A stretch of 58,215 nt of DNA from an uncultured bacterium (GCA_949282195.1 CASDOW010000013.1:1-58215), one strand, 5' to 3'; shown: positions 26,501 to 35,897, numbered from the stretch's first letter. Translations and numbers: made by a program. The notes: generated from the sequence alone by a model not told the origin.

Positions 26501-26578
26501 TGACATTGATGATTTGGCATACAGACCCTTTATAGCTTGAGTTAACTGGTCTAGTCTTACTTCTATATTATCTACCAT
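23549..26578 (-). CDS. Large coiled-coil protein of unknown function
   Basis: 1009 residues, almost wholly predicted helix, with long stretches of heptad-like pattern and no membrane segment, signal peptide or Cys-rich part (for example DTLKVDLQRLSDHLVDSVEM and LAEEIEQTKEQIEQKLKDNV). It is rich in Asn, Glu, Lys, Ile and Leu. Such proteins act as cytoskeletal, polar or scaffold elements. No enzymatic domain is seen. It is the first gene of a unit with ricT and rsfS, 24 bp apart, but a functional link is unproven. Distant resemblance to apolipoprotein- or chemoreceptor-like helices is composition-driven. Confidence 0.8.
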   Translation of the reverse strand: MVDNIEVRLDQLTQAIKGLYAKSSMSQGEIYNALTSLSQRYENLTNVSNEKIASVLVNEFRKTIDLKYGQTNDLVKELEASIRNLQAAQNNQNPKMQAEITKLLNDTSNTYAKLNAQDLALQKIFNTIELQRGENPAPEITKLSENFLAFSKGFENITTTLNKNFADFLSQVKQFSSKEEFSAIRSDLDTVLGNVNSVISAISVIENKYRDLTGLIDAISHRENIFNDALKEVRSLSGLVTSMKENINSIDSRAELQALSNEIRNQIETVKYEIQKVVNTAGDAGVKTEVYNLTSNVNTVSNNIQNLGANLSNTKDEVKNLSITVQGLGNELKDVRNLINDEILYKSHQYQAEYERYLNSAKEDIKTLLIGLTSFKKDLNAINEGNIKVLQEPIERAMAELKNQDLGRNIKDLADNLRDVTFEIQSSIQNMQANLNDMNSVSSMQILTQISEAIPTIADKLEIFRTHVVTENSTNLSQIKTSFSDVVASVKENLTNAIDKIQDDTKTINIETLDTLKVDLQRLSDHLVDSVEMVNDKIQKEFVNFKVDFQEFQIKQQDGIERVNDKISSLEVGLENFSRDAIDRINDTININSAHNQDTLNEIKSDIIDSILTIDKSNKNSLNQFELKLDKLLDNYIGADLDNIIDKKSLRETVVDIETKIDRTNLQQIHNAKELLEEIQSSTSNLAMKISTIEESKNMASLMNAISKISEKLQGMEEFNIDLAEEIEQTKEQIEQKLKDNVQKISILLDKEKETPENNDTKNADIDNLSNKVQEYLSNFEFLKSNISQEIKENLASEFQKLETAIKRIRTVDDNSNYSYTLEDVESDLAKIRLNIEKHASNNEDFKNLFEKVIELRTVGLENVKINRDVESELSHLSGWFKDAVNKIDDLAEKVGDIQSVGFEDIRTRLIQSEKSKTNTIEFNAKIENAIKVLLRNAKLQDEKIAQLTNKVDLLVKNQNENFNPSQFIDIFYESMTQTKMLSNRVEIIEDKINSIQNAIEKLISYVET

Positions 26579-26660
26579 ATATTTTATTTTTTTCCTTAAT
26601 ATCCCCTTATTTTATATTTTAGCAAAAAATCAGGATATAATATCAATTGTAAAGTTTTTT

Positions 26661-28583
26661 TTAGTATGTTTGAGGCTTAAATACACTTGTTTTTAAAACT
26701 TCAAGATAATTTGAACTTAAATGTGCCCAATCAAACAAAACTACGCCTTGTAATTTCAATTTTCTGATTATATGAATTTGTCTTAATAAGTCCTCAGGAT
26801 CTGATTCAATAAAACCTGCAAATAATCCGGGGTAAACTTTTGTATCATCAGAAGTTTTCTTCTTAATTTCTTCAAGCATAGACTTAGCCAAAGCATCATC
26901 AGAAGTCAAAATCAAAGGCGTTAAAACATCAACATATCCTCTTTCGCTCCAGCGAACCCAATCTTGATTTTTTGTTTTTAGACTAACTTTATAATCAGGA
27001 AAAACCACCGCTGAAAATACAACATTTTTACTTCTGACTATAACAGAGGCTCTTTGAACATAATCAGTTATTTTATCTTGACGATATTCACACCATTTAT
27101 CCCACAGTGAATCTTTTGGAGTTATTTCAACAGGGTCAACTTCATATACCTTTTTAAATTCCTCTCTTGCAAAAGGCGTATAACCCCACTGATTTGAAGT
27201 ATTATCTCTTGTTATATTAGGATATCTGACATAGTCAATATTAACTCCGTCTACATTATATCTTGTTATTATTTCAGAGATTAATTTCAATATAAAACTT
27301 GTCACTTCAGGATTGGCAGGGTCCAGAAAATAGCCGTTATGCTCTTGAGGATGAGATACATAACCGTCATAATCGGCTTTTTGTCTTGTCCTGTTTTGCC
27401 AGTCGGGTCTAACTGCTAAAATCGATTTAGGATTTAAATTAGGGGCTCTATTTCCTACATAGAAGCTTTCAAACCAAGTGTGAACTTTTATTCCTCTTTT
27501 GTGTGCTTCTTTAACCCATATCCCTAAAGCGTCAATTCCTCTAAAATCGGGATTTTGTTCTTCAAAACCGTATGATTTCATAACAATGGAAGGATAAATT
27601 GTTCTGCCATGGAAATATGTTTCTAAAAATACATTGTTAATTCCTGTATCTTTAATTATATCCAAAGTTTTTTGAATACCTATTATGGTATTATCTTTGG
27701 GTCTTATCCATACTCCTTTTATTTCATCTTTTAAATAAGGCAGAGTATATCTAAAAGCTATCGAAGCATTTTTAATTGATTCTTTTGCGCAATTTAAACT
27801 AACATCAGAATTATCTTTTAAGGATTTTTTGTATTGTTGTTTTGCTCTTTTTAAATAATAGTAAATATATTTATCATCTCTTGAATCATAATCAGATTTA
27901 GTTGAAACAAGGATATCTTCAACATCATTTATTTTAGATTTTGCGTAATATCTGTAACTGTCTATTGTTGTGTATGCTGTTATTGCTCTGTTTTCAATTT
28001 CAACTTTTGTTCCTATTTTAAGATTGTCGCTAATCCATTTTTTAGCGGTTCCATGACCTGAAATTACAAAGCCGTTTCTTGGAATATTTGAATTAGCACC
28101 TGTTAATTTATCGACAATTCCGTCTACAACAACTGCTTCTTTTCCAAATTCATTTGTTCCTGTTGTTCTTCCGAAATCTCTGGTATAAATAACAAGCTGG
28201 TTAGGTCCTCTATATCCGGGGTATGTGTTAGATAAACTAACTTCATCATTAGGATACATAGCACTGATTGACCTTTGAGAAGTTGAAATTATTCTGTCAT
28301 TTGCTTTTGTTGTATATTTAACTTGAATTCTGTCGGAATTTTTTTTAGAAATTTTTGCATCATCAACTCTGATATTATTTAAATTTTTAGTATTTTTATC
28401 TTGTGTTTTTTGTATGTAATAGGGGTCTTTTTTTTCTTTTTCATAATATAAGATTTTTTTGGAAGAATTTAATAAATCATCAGCGTCGGATTTTTTAATG
28501 GGAACAGCATCTGCTAAAACCAAAGGCATATTTAAAATCAAAAAGAAAATAAAAAAACAAACTGATATATTTTTCTTTAACAT
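26661..28583 (-). CDS. Exported GHL10 (DUF187) family glycoside hydrolase-like protein
   Basis: A 640-residue protein with a signal peptide (MLKKNISVCFFIFFLILNMPLVLA). Residues about 300-640 form a TIM-barrel of the GHL10/YngK family: GVWIRPKDNTIIGIQKTLDIIKDTGINNVFLET, KAHKRGIKVHTWFESFYVGNR-type segments, YFLDPANPEV, and VDGVNIDYVRYP with candidate acidic catalytic residues. Residues 80-290 are a separate N-terminal domain of unknown role. Relatives are thought to cleave envelope or external polysaccharides; the substrate is not known. It is divergent from dnaA. Confidence 0.87.
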   Translation of the reverse strand: MLKKNISVCFFIFFLILNMPLVLADAVPIKKSDADDLLNSSKKILYYEKEKKDPYYIQKTQDKNTKNLNNIRVDDAKISKKNSDRIQVKYTTKANDRIISTSQRSISAMYPNDEVSLSNTYPGYRGPNQLVIYTRDFGRTTGTNEFGKEAVVVDGIVDKLTGANSNIPRNGFVISGHGTAKKWISDNLKIGTKVEIENRAITAYTTIDSYRYYAKSKINDVEDILVSTKSDYDSRDDKYIYYYLKRAKQQYKKSLKDNSDVSLNCAKESIKNASIAFRYTLPYLKDEIKGVWIRPKDNTIIGIQKTLDIIKDTGINNVFLETYFHGRTIYPSIVMKSYGFEEQNPDFRGIDALGIWVKEAHKRGIKVHTWFESFYVGNRAPNLNPKSILAVRPDWQNRTRQKADYDGYVSHPQEHNGYFLDPANPEVTSFILKLISEIITRYNVDGVNIDYVRYPNITRDNTSNQWGYTPFAREEFKKVYEVDPVEITPKDSLWDKWCEYRQDKITDYVQRASVIVRSKNVVFSAVVFPDYKVSLKTKNQDWVRWSERGYVDVLTPLILTSDDALAKSMLEEIKKKTSDDTKVYPGLFAGFIESDPEDLLRQIHIIRKLKLQGVVLFDWAHLSSNYLEVLKTSVFKPQTY

Positions 28584-28719
28584 AATTTTTTTATTAAATT
28601 CCCCTTATAACAATAATAATTTTATAATAAAATCTTTTTAATTGCATTTTATTTATAAAAAATTATAAACAATCTTATTTTACTCATGCTTTTGTTTAGG
28701 GTAAAATAAATAAAAAAGC

Positions 28720-30174
28720 ATGACGCTTTTATCTTTGGTTAGACGTAAGTTATTAGGAATGGTGGCTTTTTTGGCTGGTTTACAAGAACAAAAAGAAAAA
28801 GAAACTTGGGAAAATTTTATTGAAATTTTAAAAAGCAAAGTATCTCCTATGGTTCATACTTGGATTAATTGTTTAGAACCTGCCGGAGATTTATTGGAAG
28901 GTAATGAAGGTGAAATCTTTTTAATTAAAAGCAATCAAAGCTTCGGCATACAAGTTCTTCAACAAAAACATCTAAAAGAAGTGGAACAAGCTCTCTTTGA
29001 AGCAACAAACATAAAAAGAACACCAAGATTTATTTTAGATGAAACAATAAAGCCAAAAAAGAAAACAAAACAAACAAAAGAAGAAAAAGAACACAAAGAC
29101 ATTGCCCAAAAAATGGAAAATTTAGCTCAAATGCACTCTTTTTGCGGGCTTAATTTAAAATATACTTTTGAAAATTTTGTAGAAGGTGAAAACTCTCGTT
29201 TTGCATATAAAATAGCTCAAATTATCGCTGAAAACCCAGGGCAAAAATATAATCCTTTATTTATTTCAGGCTCTGTCGGATTGGGCAAAACCCACCTTAT
29301 GCAAGCAATAGGACATAAAATTTTAAAAAATTTTCCTAATTTAAAAATTCGCTACACTAAAGCAGAAGAATTTGGAAATAAATTGATTGAATCTTTGAAC
29401 ACTTGCAAAAACACAAGTGATTTAAATGAAAAAATGAAAAAATTCAGAGATTTACACAGAAATGTTGACGTTCTTTTGATTGATGATATTCAATGGATAG
29501 ACGGCAAAAAAAGAACAGAAGAAGAAATTTTTAATACATTTGATGCGCTGTATCATGCGGGTAAACAAATTGTCTTTGCTTCAGATAGACCCCTATCAGC
29601 TTTTGAATTAATTCCCGATAGATTAAGAAGCCGATTTGAATGGGGTATTGAAGCAAATATTAAAATTCCCGACCTAGAAACAAGAATTGAAATCGTAAAG
29701 CGTCACGCCGTTTTATCAAATTACCCTATTTCAGACGAAGTTGCGCTATTTTTAGCAAAAGAATTTAATACAAATATAAGAGAACTGGAAGGCGCTTATA
29801 ATAAAGTCAGCGCAAGAGCTTCAATTGAAGGAGTGGAATTAGATGTTGAATTAGCTAAAGAATATCTTGATTTTAATTCTAAAAAGAAAAAAATAACCAT
29901 AGAAAATATTCTTGATACTTGCGCTAAATATTTTTCTGTTGAAAAAGAAGATATCTTATCAACCGCAAGAGCCAAAGAAATAGTAAACGCAAGAAAATAT
30001 GCAATTTATCTGTCAAGAGAACTTCTTGATTTGAGTTATCCTGTTTTAGCTAAGGAATTTAGGAAAAATCACACAACAATAATGTATCAATATGACAGAT
30101 TAAAAGAAGATATAAAAAGAAATAAAGCTATGCAAATTATTTCTGATGAACTTAGTGAATTAATTAAAAAATAA
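28720..30174 (+). CDS. dnaA: Chromosomal replication initiator DnaA
   Basis: 484 residues with all four DnaA parts: domain I (WENFIEILKSKVSPMVHTWINCL), a Lys-rich linker, the AAA+ domain with Walker A GSVGLGKTHLM (usual first residues GGVG) and Walker B VDVLLIDDIQWIDGK, and domain IV ending with KEFRKNHTTIMYQYDRL (usual signature DHTTV). About 13-25 residues precede the usual start; the internal ATG at 28759 is an alternative, but neither has a clear ribosome site. DnaA boxes were seen beside dnaN, not here. thiS follows 3 bp after the stop. Confidence 0.96.
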   Translation: MTLLSLVRRKLLGMVAFLAGLQEQKEKETWENFIEILKSKVSPMVHTWINCLEPAGDLLEGNEGEIFLIKSNQSFGIQVLQQKHLKEVEQALFEATNIKRTPRFILDETIKPKKKTKQTKEEKEHKDIAQKMENLAQMHSFCGLNLKYTFENFVEGENSRFAYKIAQIIAENPGQKYNPLFISGSVGLGKTHLMQAIGHKILKNFPNLKIRYTKAEEFGNKLIESLNTCKNTSDLNEKMKKFRDLHRNVDVLLIDDIQWIDGKKRTEEEIFNTFDALYHAGKQIVFASDRPLSAFELIPDRLRSRFEWGIEANIKIPDLETRIEIVKRHAVLSNYPISDEVALFLAKEFNTNIRELEGAYNKVSARASIEGVELDVELAKEYLDFNSKKKKITIENILDTCAKYFSVEKEDILSTARAKEIVNARKYAIYLSRELLDLSYPVLAKEFRKNHTTIMYQYDRLKEDIKRNKAMQIISDELSELIKK

Positions 30175-30177
30175 ACC

Positions 30178-30378
30178 ATGCAAATAAAAGTTAACGGCGA
30201 AATTCAAATAATTAAAAACAATATGACCTTAAAAGATTTTTTAGAAGGTTTAGAAAATTTACCCAAAGTTTTTGTTGTAGAATTAAATAGAAAAATAATT
30301 AACAAAAATGATTATCAAAATACTGACCTAAAAGAAAATGACAGTCTTGAAATTGTTCATTTTTGCGCGGGCGGTTAA
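30178..30378 (+). CDS. thiS: Sulfur carrier protein ThiS
   Basis: A 66-residue ubiquitin-like protein (MQIKVNGEIQIIKNNMTLKDFLEGL) ending in the Gly-Gly that is adenylated and thiocarboxylated for thiazole synthesis in thiamine formation. It lies 3 bp after dnaA and 15 bp before purH, so expression probably depends on that transcript. thiG, thiF and thiH are absent here. Confidence 0.88.
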   Translation: MQIKVNGEIQIIKNNMTLKDFLEGLENLPKVFVVELNRKIINKNDYQNTDLKENDSLEIVHFCAGG

Positions 30379-30393
30379 TAAAAAGAGGGAAAA

Positions 30394-31878
30394 ATGAGAG
30401 CATATATCAGTGTTAGCGATAAAGAAAATATTGAAATTTTAGCTAAAAATCTTATAGATAAAAACTGGGAAATAATTTCAACAGGAAACACCTATAATTA
30501 TCTTAAAGAAAAAGGAATTAACGCCCTTGAAAGTTCTATTATTACAGGATTTAGCGAACTTTTAGGAGGAAAAGTTAAATCGCTTCATCCTGAAATCTTC
30601 AGTGGAATTTTAGCTAATATAGATGAAAGAACGGATAAGTCAATCAAAACTTTTGATTTGGTAGCCGTTGATTTATATCCTTTTGAAAAATATCTTGATA
30701 AAGATATTGAAGAAGAAACTTTATTGAATAACATTGATATAGGCGGAGTTGCCCTATTAAGAGCGGCAGCAAAAAATTATCATAATGTCATAGTAATTTC
30801 TTCAAAAGATGATTATACAATTAATCTTGATGAAATTGATGAAACAAAAAGACAAGAGCTTGCCTTAAAAGCTTTCAATAAGACTTCAAAATATGATTAT
30901 TTGATTTATAAAAAATTCTCAAAATTATTTAAACAAGAAGAAAATAATAAATTCTATAATTTTAATAAAATTCAAGATTTAAGATATGGCGAAAATCCTC
31001 ACCAAAAAGCAGGATTATATAGCTATAATAAAGAACTTAATTGGGAATTATTAAACGGCAAAATGATGTCATATAATAATATCTTAGATTCAACATCAGC
31101 TCTTGAAATAGCGAGCGAATTTTTCGATGTAGCGGCAGCTGTTATAGTTAAACACACAAACCCATGTGCTGTTGCGCTATCAGCAGATATAGAGTCCGCT
31201 TGGGATAAAGCGCTTGATTCTGACCCGATTAGTCCTTTTGGCGGTGTTGTTGCACTAACAAAAGAAGTAACATTATCTTTAGCTAAAAAGTTAAGCTCAA
31301 TGTTTTTAGAAGTGATTTTGGCGCCGTCATATTCTATTGAAGCTCTTGAAGAATTAAAGAAAAAGAAAAATTTAAGAATTATTAAAATAAATACTCCTTA
31401 TGAAAAAATCTTAAATTTTTGCGATGAAGAAATAAAATTAACTCCCTTTGGCGCTTTAATTCAACAAAAAGACGCTAAAGACCTTGATGTTTCAACATTT
31501 AAAGTGATTACAAAGAAAAAACCGACTCAACAAGAAATTGAGGATATGATTTTTGCTTTTAAAGTAGTTAAACACGTTAAATCTAACGCCATTGTTGTTG
31601 CAAAAGATTTAAGAACCCTTGGTATCTGTGGAGGACAAACAAACAGAGTTTCAAGTGTTGAAATAGCGCTAAATCGAGTTTGCGATTCAACAAAAGATAC
31701 GATTATTGCAAGTGACGGATTTTTCCCTGCGATTGATAATATTCAAGTTGCAGCTCAAAACAGGGTTAGCGCAATAATTCAACCTGCAGGCAGCATAAAA
31801 GATAAAGATGTTATTGAAACAGCGGATAAATACAATATTTCTATGATAGCAACAGGTATAAGGCATTTTAAACACTAA
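30394..31878 (+). CDS. purH: Bifunctional AICAR transformylase/IMP cyclohydrolase
   Basis: 494 residues. The N-terminal MGS-like cyclohydrolase domain has ISVSDKENIEILAKNL, GGKVKSLHPEIFSGIL and DLVAVDLYPFEKY. The transformylase domain has LRYGENPHQKAGLY, VKHTNPCAVALS, SPFGGVVAL and the late NAIVVAKDLRTLGICGGQTNRV. It catalyses the last two steps of IMP synthesis. GAGGG ribosome site precedes the start. Its stop overlaps the next start as TAATG. Confidence 0.96.
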   Translation: MRAYISVSDKENIEILAKNLIDKNWEIISTGNTYNYLKEKGINALESSIITGFSELLGGKVKSLHPEIFSGILANIDERTDKSIKTFDLVAVDLYPFEKYLDKDIEEETLLNNIDIGGVALLRAAAKNYHNVIVISSKDDYTINLDEIDETKRQELALKAFNKTSKYDYLIYKKFSKLFKQEENNKFYNFNKIQDLRYGENPHQKAGLYSYNKELNWELLNGKMMSYNNILDSTSALEIASEFFDVAAAVIVKHTNPCAVALSADIESAWDKALDSDPISPFGGVVALTKEVTLSLAKKLSSMFLEVILAPSYSIEALEELKKKKNLRIIKINTPYEKILNFCDEEIKLTPFGALIQQKDAKDLDVSTFKVITKKKPTQQEIEDMIFAFKVVKHVKSNAIVVAKDLRTLGICGGQTNRVSSVEIALNRVCDSTKDTIIASDGFFPAIDNIQVAAQNRVSAIIQPAGSIKDKDVIETADKYNISMIATGIRHFKH

Positions 31879-33047
31879 TGAAAAACATGCTTTCAAAAGA
31901 ATCAAGAGCAATTTTCGGATTAAGCTTCGGGCATTTTAATATTGACCTTTATGCAGCTTTATTGGTTCCTTTGTACCCTTTAATAACATCAAACCTTGGA
32001 ATAACTCTTGCTTCAATCAGCTCTATTATTGCTTTTGGGCATCTTGTTTCATCTATGATGCAGCCTATATTTGGCTTTTTTTCCGATAAGCTTCGTCATA
32101 GAGTGTTTATGGTTTGGGGATTGGTTGTAACATCAATTTTTATTCCTCTTGCAATAAAAGCAAATAGCGTTTATCTCTTTTTGATTTGCCTTTTATTGGG
32201 GATGTTGGGTAACGCCTTTTTTCATCCGCAGGTTAGCGCATTGGTTAAAGATTTTAATAAAAATAATCCCGATTTATCCCGTGCTATGGGAATATTTTTG
32301 GGTTTAGGAACAATAGGTTATGCCTTAGGGCCATATTTATCAACATTTTTAGTAGATAACTACGGTGAAAATTCTTTATTATATACATCAATCTTAGGGC
32401 TTTTAAGCGCCTTATTTATGTACTTTTTTGTGCCTAAAAAACCTTCAAGCGATTGTTATAATAAAGAAAATTTCTTCTTTATCATGAAAGAAATTTTAAA
32501 AAACAAAGTTTGTATGTTTTTGATGTTTATTTCTGTTATTAAATCAGCTCTTAGCATTTCTTTTGGGACATATATCCCGTTTTTACTTAAAAATCAAGGT
32601 TTTAGCCTTGAAATAACGGGTTTAATTGTTACCTTATTTTTTATTTCAGGCGGTCTGGCTACAATTTTCAGCTCAAAAATAGAGAAAAAAATCGGCACAA
32701 GAGGCGTTATAATCGTTTCATTTGTTAGTGTATTACCTTTAATTTTATTATTTTTGCATTTTATTAATTCAAATAAGTTTTTGGCTTGTTTTTTGTTTAT
32801 TTTAACAGGATTTTTCATTTTACTTTCAGTAGGTGTCATTTTAGTTAACGCTCAAAAAGCAATGCCAAAATATACAGGTGTTATAAGCGGGGTTATGCAA
32901 GGATTTAGCTGGGGTTTAGGAGCATTATTTTTATCTCCCTTGGGATTTTTAGGTCAAAACTTCGGAATAGATAAAATATTAATTTTAATGAGCTCAATTG
33001 CCTTTTTGGTCGGTTTATACACAATTAAAAATAAAGAACTTATTTAG
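31878..33047 (+). CDS. MFS transporter, Fsr-like
   Basis: A 389-residue major facilitator with about 12 membrane helices. The N-terminal half carries FGHFNIDLYAALLVPLYPLI, a loop DKLRHR in the second-third helix loop and NAFFHPQVSALV, which resemble the fosmidomycin-resistance (Fsr) subfamily of drug exporters. The actual substrate is unknown. It overlaps purH by one base and the opposing permease gene by 8 bp. Confidence 0.82.
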   Translation: MKNMLSKESRAIFGLSFGHFNIDLYAALLVPLYPLITSNLGITLASISSIIAFGHLVSSMMQPIFGFFSDKLRHRVFMVWGLVVTSIFIPLAIKANSVYLFLICLLLGMLGNAFFHPQVSALVKDFNKNNPDLSRAMGIFLGLGTIGYALGPYLSTFLVDNYGENSLLYTSILGLLSALFMYFFVPKKPSSDCYNKENFFFIMKEILKNKVCMFLMFISVIKSALSISFGTYIPFLLKNQGFSLEITGLIVTLFFISGGLATIFSSKIEKKIGTRGVIIVSFVSVLPLILLFLHFINSNKFLACFLFILTGFFILLSVGVILVNAQKAMPKYTGVISGVMQGFSWGLGALFLSPLGFLGQNFGIDKILILMSSIAFLVGLYTIKNKELI

Positions 33048-34410
33048 CAATTTTTCTTTTCTTTTGCCAAAAAAGATAAACAGGTATGCCGACCAATGTA
33101 ACTAAAAGCCCCGGAACTGTATAATGAGGTTTAAAAACAGTTAAGGTGATAATAATAAAACTCACTAAAATAACAAATAATATAGGCACAAAACAGGGCA
33201 CTCTATATGTATGGCGCTGACGAGGGAATAATTTTCTCATTCTAAATATACCAAAAATTGTTATGGTATAAAAAATTAATGATGAATAAATAACATAATC
33301 TAATAGTTGAGCGTAATTTCCCCACAAAATCAAAACACAAATCCAAAAGCATTGAAGCCACAAGGAATTTTGAGGTACTTTTGTTTTTCTATCTATATAA
33401 GCTAATTTTCTAAAGAAAATTTTATCTTTTGCCATTTTATAATAAACCCTTGACCCTGTTAAAATCATGCCGTTAGCAGACCCGAATGCAGACATAACAA
33501 TAATTAAAGCAATTACAATTAAAGCTTTTTGACCGAAAATGTTGCTCATTAATTGTGCAACAACAATATTTTCAGGTGCATTTTTTATAAGCTCCAAGGG
33601 TAAATTTGTTAAATAAATCATATTTAAAAGAAAATATAAAGATATAACAAGCATTGTGCCTATAAATAGGGCTTTTTTGATATTTTTTTCAGGCTTTTTA
33701 ATTTCAGATGAAATAAAAGTTACGTTATTCCAAGTAATTGAAGCAAATAAAGCCCCAACTACACTCATACCTATTATTTTAATTGTATTAAAATCAAAGC
33801 TTATAGGATTATTTATCAAAGTAAAGTTTAATTTTGTCGTTTCTAAATTAAAACCGAAAAATATTCCACAGATAATTATTGCTAAAATCGATAAAACTTT
33901 TGCAACCGTAAATATATTTTGAGTAAAAACCCCTGCTTTTATACCTCTTGAGTTAATATAGGTTATAAAAAGAACAGTTAAAATTGCGAAAATTTGCTGG
34001 GTATTTAAGCTAAAACCGCCAAAAGAAAAAATATTGTATGCTGAACTTATAAAAGGGAAAACAAGCCCGAAAAACTTTGCCATAGCAATGCTAACAGCTG
34101 CAAGTGTTCCTGTTTGAATAACCAAAAACAGCGTCCAGCCATACAAAAAAGCAATTTCTTCATTGAAAATCTTTTTTAAATAGATATATTGTCCGCCCTC
34201 AGAAGGAATTGTTGAAGACAATTCTCCATAGCTTAGGGCACCCAAAAGCGTGATAATTCCTGCTAAAATCCAGATAATTATCAGTAATATAGCAGAATTT
34301 GTTTCTTTTGCAATATGCGATGAAACAATAAATATCCCGCTCCCAATCATAGACCCTGCTACAATTGAAATTGCGTCTTTAAGGGAAAGTACTCTTTTTA
34401 GTTCAGACAT
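33040..34410 (-). CDS. APC superfamily amino acid permease
   Basis: 456 residues with about 12 membrane helices. The first helix has the APC motif IVAGSMIGSGIFIVSS; the unwound sixth-helix region and the EGGQYIYLKKIF loop also fit the LAT/SteT-like amino acid exchanger or uptake group. The substrate cannot be decided. The end of the gene overlaps the MFS gene by 8 bp, and no intrinsic terminator is visible there. Confidence 0.87.
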   Translation of the reverse strand: MSELKRVLSLKDAISIVAGSMIGSGIFIVSSHIAKETNSAILLIIIWILAGIITLLGALSYGELSSTIPSEGGQYIYLKKIFNEEIAFLYGWTLFLVIQTGTLAAVSIAMAKFFGLVFPFISSAYNIFSFGGFSLNTQQIFAILTVLFITYINSRGIKAGVFTQNIFTVAKVLSILAIIICGIFFGFNLETTKLNFTLINNPISFDFNTIKIIGMSVVGALFASITWNNVTFISSEIKKPEKNIKKALFIGTMLVISLYFLLNMIYLTNLPLELIKNAPENIVVAQLMSNIFGQKALIVIALIIVMSAFGSANGMILTGSRVYYKMAKDKIFFRKLAYIDRKTKVPQNSLWLQCFWICVLILWGNYAQLLDYVIYSSLIFYTITIFGIFRMRKLFPRQRHTYRVPCFVPILFVILVSFIIITLTVFKPHYTVPGLLVTLVGIPVYLFWQKKRKIAK

Positions 34411-34433
34411 ATAAAAATCATATCATAAAAATT

Positions 34434-35846
34434 TTATTGTTGTTTATTTGGGGGATTATCTTTCTTAGACAGCGCTTTTACAATCATATATTGCACCTTT
34501 GGAATTAAATATCCAAGGGCAAAAATTGAAACAAAAATGCCCAAAGAATATCTGGCAAAATTTCTGAAAATATTTTTGTTTGCCAATTTTTGAAGAAAAT
34601 CTTTATTAAATTCATTTTCTTTTAAATTAGAATTAATTTGATTTATATAATCAACAACAGATTGCCTTATAGAATCCAGTTTTTTAGCTGAAACATATTT
34701 AAATTGGTTAGATGAAGCCCCGTCTGTGGCTTTTTCAAAAACTGATTTTAAGAATTTCGGGTCGGTTATAAGTCCGCTTGATAGAATATCTTTTGCTTCA
34801 TTTTTATCTAAAATCGGATTTTCTTTAAAAAATGGTTGTAATTGAGTCATTAATTTTGCTTTTTCAATTTTAGAAGGAAAAATTTTAGAAAATTCATTTA
34901 ATGAAACAGTTTTTTTATTTTTAAATAAATCGTCTAATTTTTCTAAATCTTCTTTTGAGATTTCGCCTATTGTTGATTTTAGAAAATCATCGAAATTAAT
35001 TTTATCTTTGTTTTGAATAAGCATTTGATTAATCGTATCTAAGATTTTAGGGTCAATATCGGCATTTTTTGCTAAAAACGGTAATTTATTCAACAATTTT
35101 ACAGTGTGTTTTGTAGCACATAAATAAAAATACATTGAAGTAATATCCCTAAAAAGATTACCCACCTTCATTTGCGGAGTTTTAGCATTTATACATCTGC
35201 CTGAAATTACGCCAAAATCAGTTATAAACAGTCTTGCTGTTGAATTGTTTTCTAAAATGTGCGCAGCTGTAGCTGTTTTATCTATTAAAGAAGTAAATTT
35301 TATTTCATTATTTTTTTGTTTTAAATTGTTTTTAAAATCTTCAATAGAATAATTTTTCAAAAGTGTATCTTTTTTATTTTCTTGTTTTTCTTTTGCAGCT
35401 TTTTTGCTTAATTTATAGCTGATTTTAGGCAAAACAAAACCTATAAAATAAGTTGCTAAAGCTGTACTTATTAAAATATTCGCTCCTTTAAAGCCATAGG
35501 CTTTCGGGTTTATTTTATTATTTTTAACGGGATTTCTTAAATAATCAAAACCAATATCAAAATCAGCTTGCGGAATTTTTAGGATATTCTTGCCTATAAA
35601 ATCTCCGATTTTTTTAAGCATTTGAACACCGTAAATCCATATTACGGCACTTACACCCTGTTCAATTAGTCTGTCAAAGGCTTCTTGCTTGCCGAATGTT
35701 TTATTTGCAACATTGGCTCTGCCTAAAGTTACCCCTGTTTCAATAATTAAAGTGGGAATTGTGGCATTGGCATTATAAAAAGCATTAAGAGGCCTTGATA
35801 GTGCCGAAATATTTTTAAAATTTTGGTTTTGATTGTTAATGCGCAT
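34434..35846 (-). CDS. Hypothetical protein with two related membrane segments
   Basis: A 470-residue protein not recognised. The start MRINNQNQNFKNISALSRPL is Asn-rich, as in several other proteins here. Two membrane segments carry a similar motif, one near residue 135 (TYFIGFVLPKISYKLSKK) and one near the C-terminus (FALGYLIPKVQYMIVKAL), which suggests an internal duplication. Between them lies a long soluble helical part with Leu/Lys-rich repeats that include short pseudo-EF-hand-like Asp/Lys stretches. It is probably an inner-membrane protein of a lineage-specific family. No ribosome site is clear. Confidence 0.6.
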   Translation of the reverse strand: MRINNQNQNFKNISALSRPLNAFYNANATIPTLIIETGVTLGRANVANKTFGKQEAFDRLIEQGVSAVIWIYGVQMLKKIGDFIGKNILKIPQADFDIGFDYLRNPVKNNKINPKAYGFKGANILISTALATYFIGFVLPKISYKLSKKAAKEKQENKKDTLLKNYSIEDFKNNLKQKNNEIKFTSLIDKTATAAHILENNSTARLFITDFGVISGRCINAKTPQMKVGNLFRDITSMYFYLCATKHTVKLLNKLPFLAKNADIDPKILDTINQMLIQNKDKINFDDFLKSTIGEISKEDLEKLDDLFKNKKTVSLNEFSKIFPSKIEKAKLMTQLQPFFKENPILDKNEAKDILSSGLITDPKFLKSVFEKATDGASSNQFKYVSAKKLDSIRQSVVDYINQINSNLKENEFNKDFLQKLANKNIFRNFARYSLGIFVSIFALGYLIPKVQYMIVKALSKKDNPPNKQQ

Positions 35847-35897
35847 AACTTTTTATTTAAAACATATGAAATAAAAAGTTTGCTAGATTATTGGCTT

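Noticed and set aside
28584-28719. Origin at dnaA
   Set aside because: Only a one-mismatch DnaA box (TTATAAACA) was seen; the cluster beside dnaN is much stronger.
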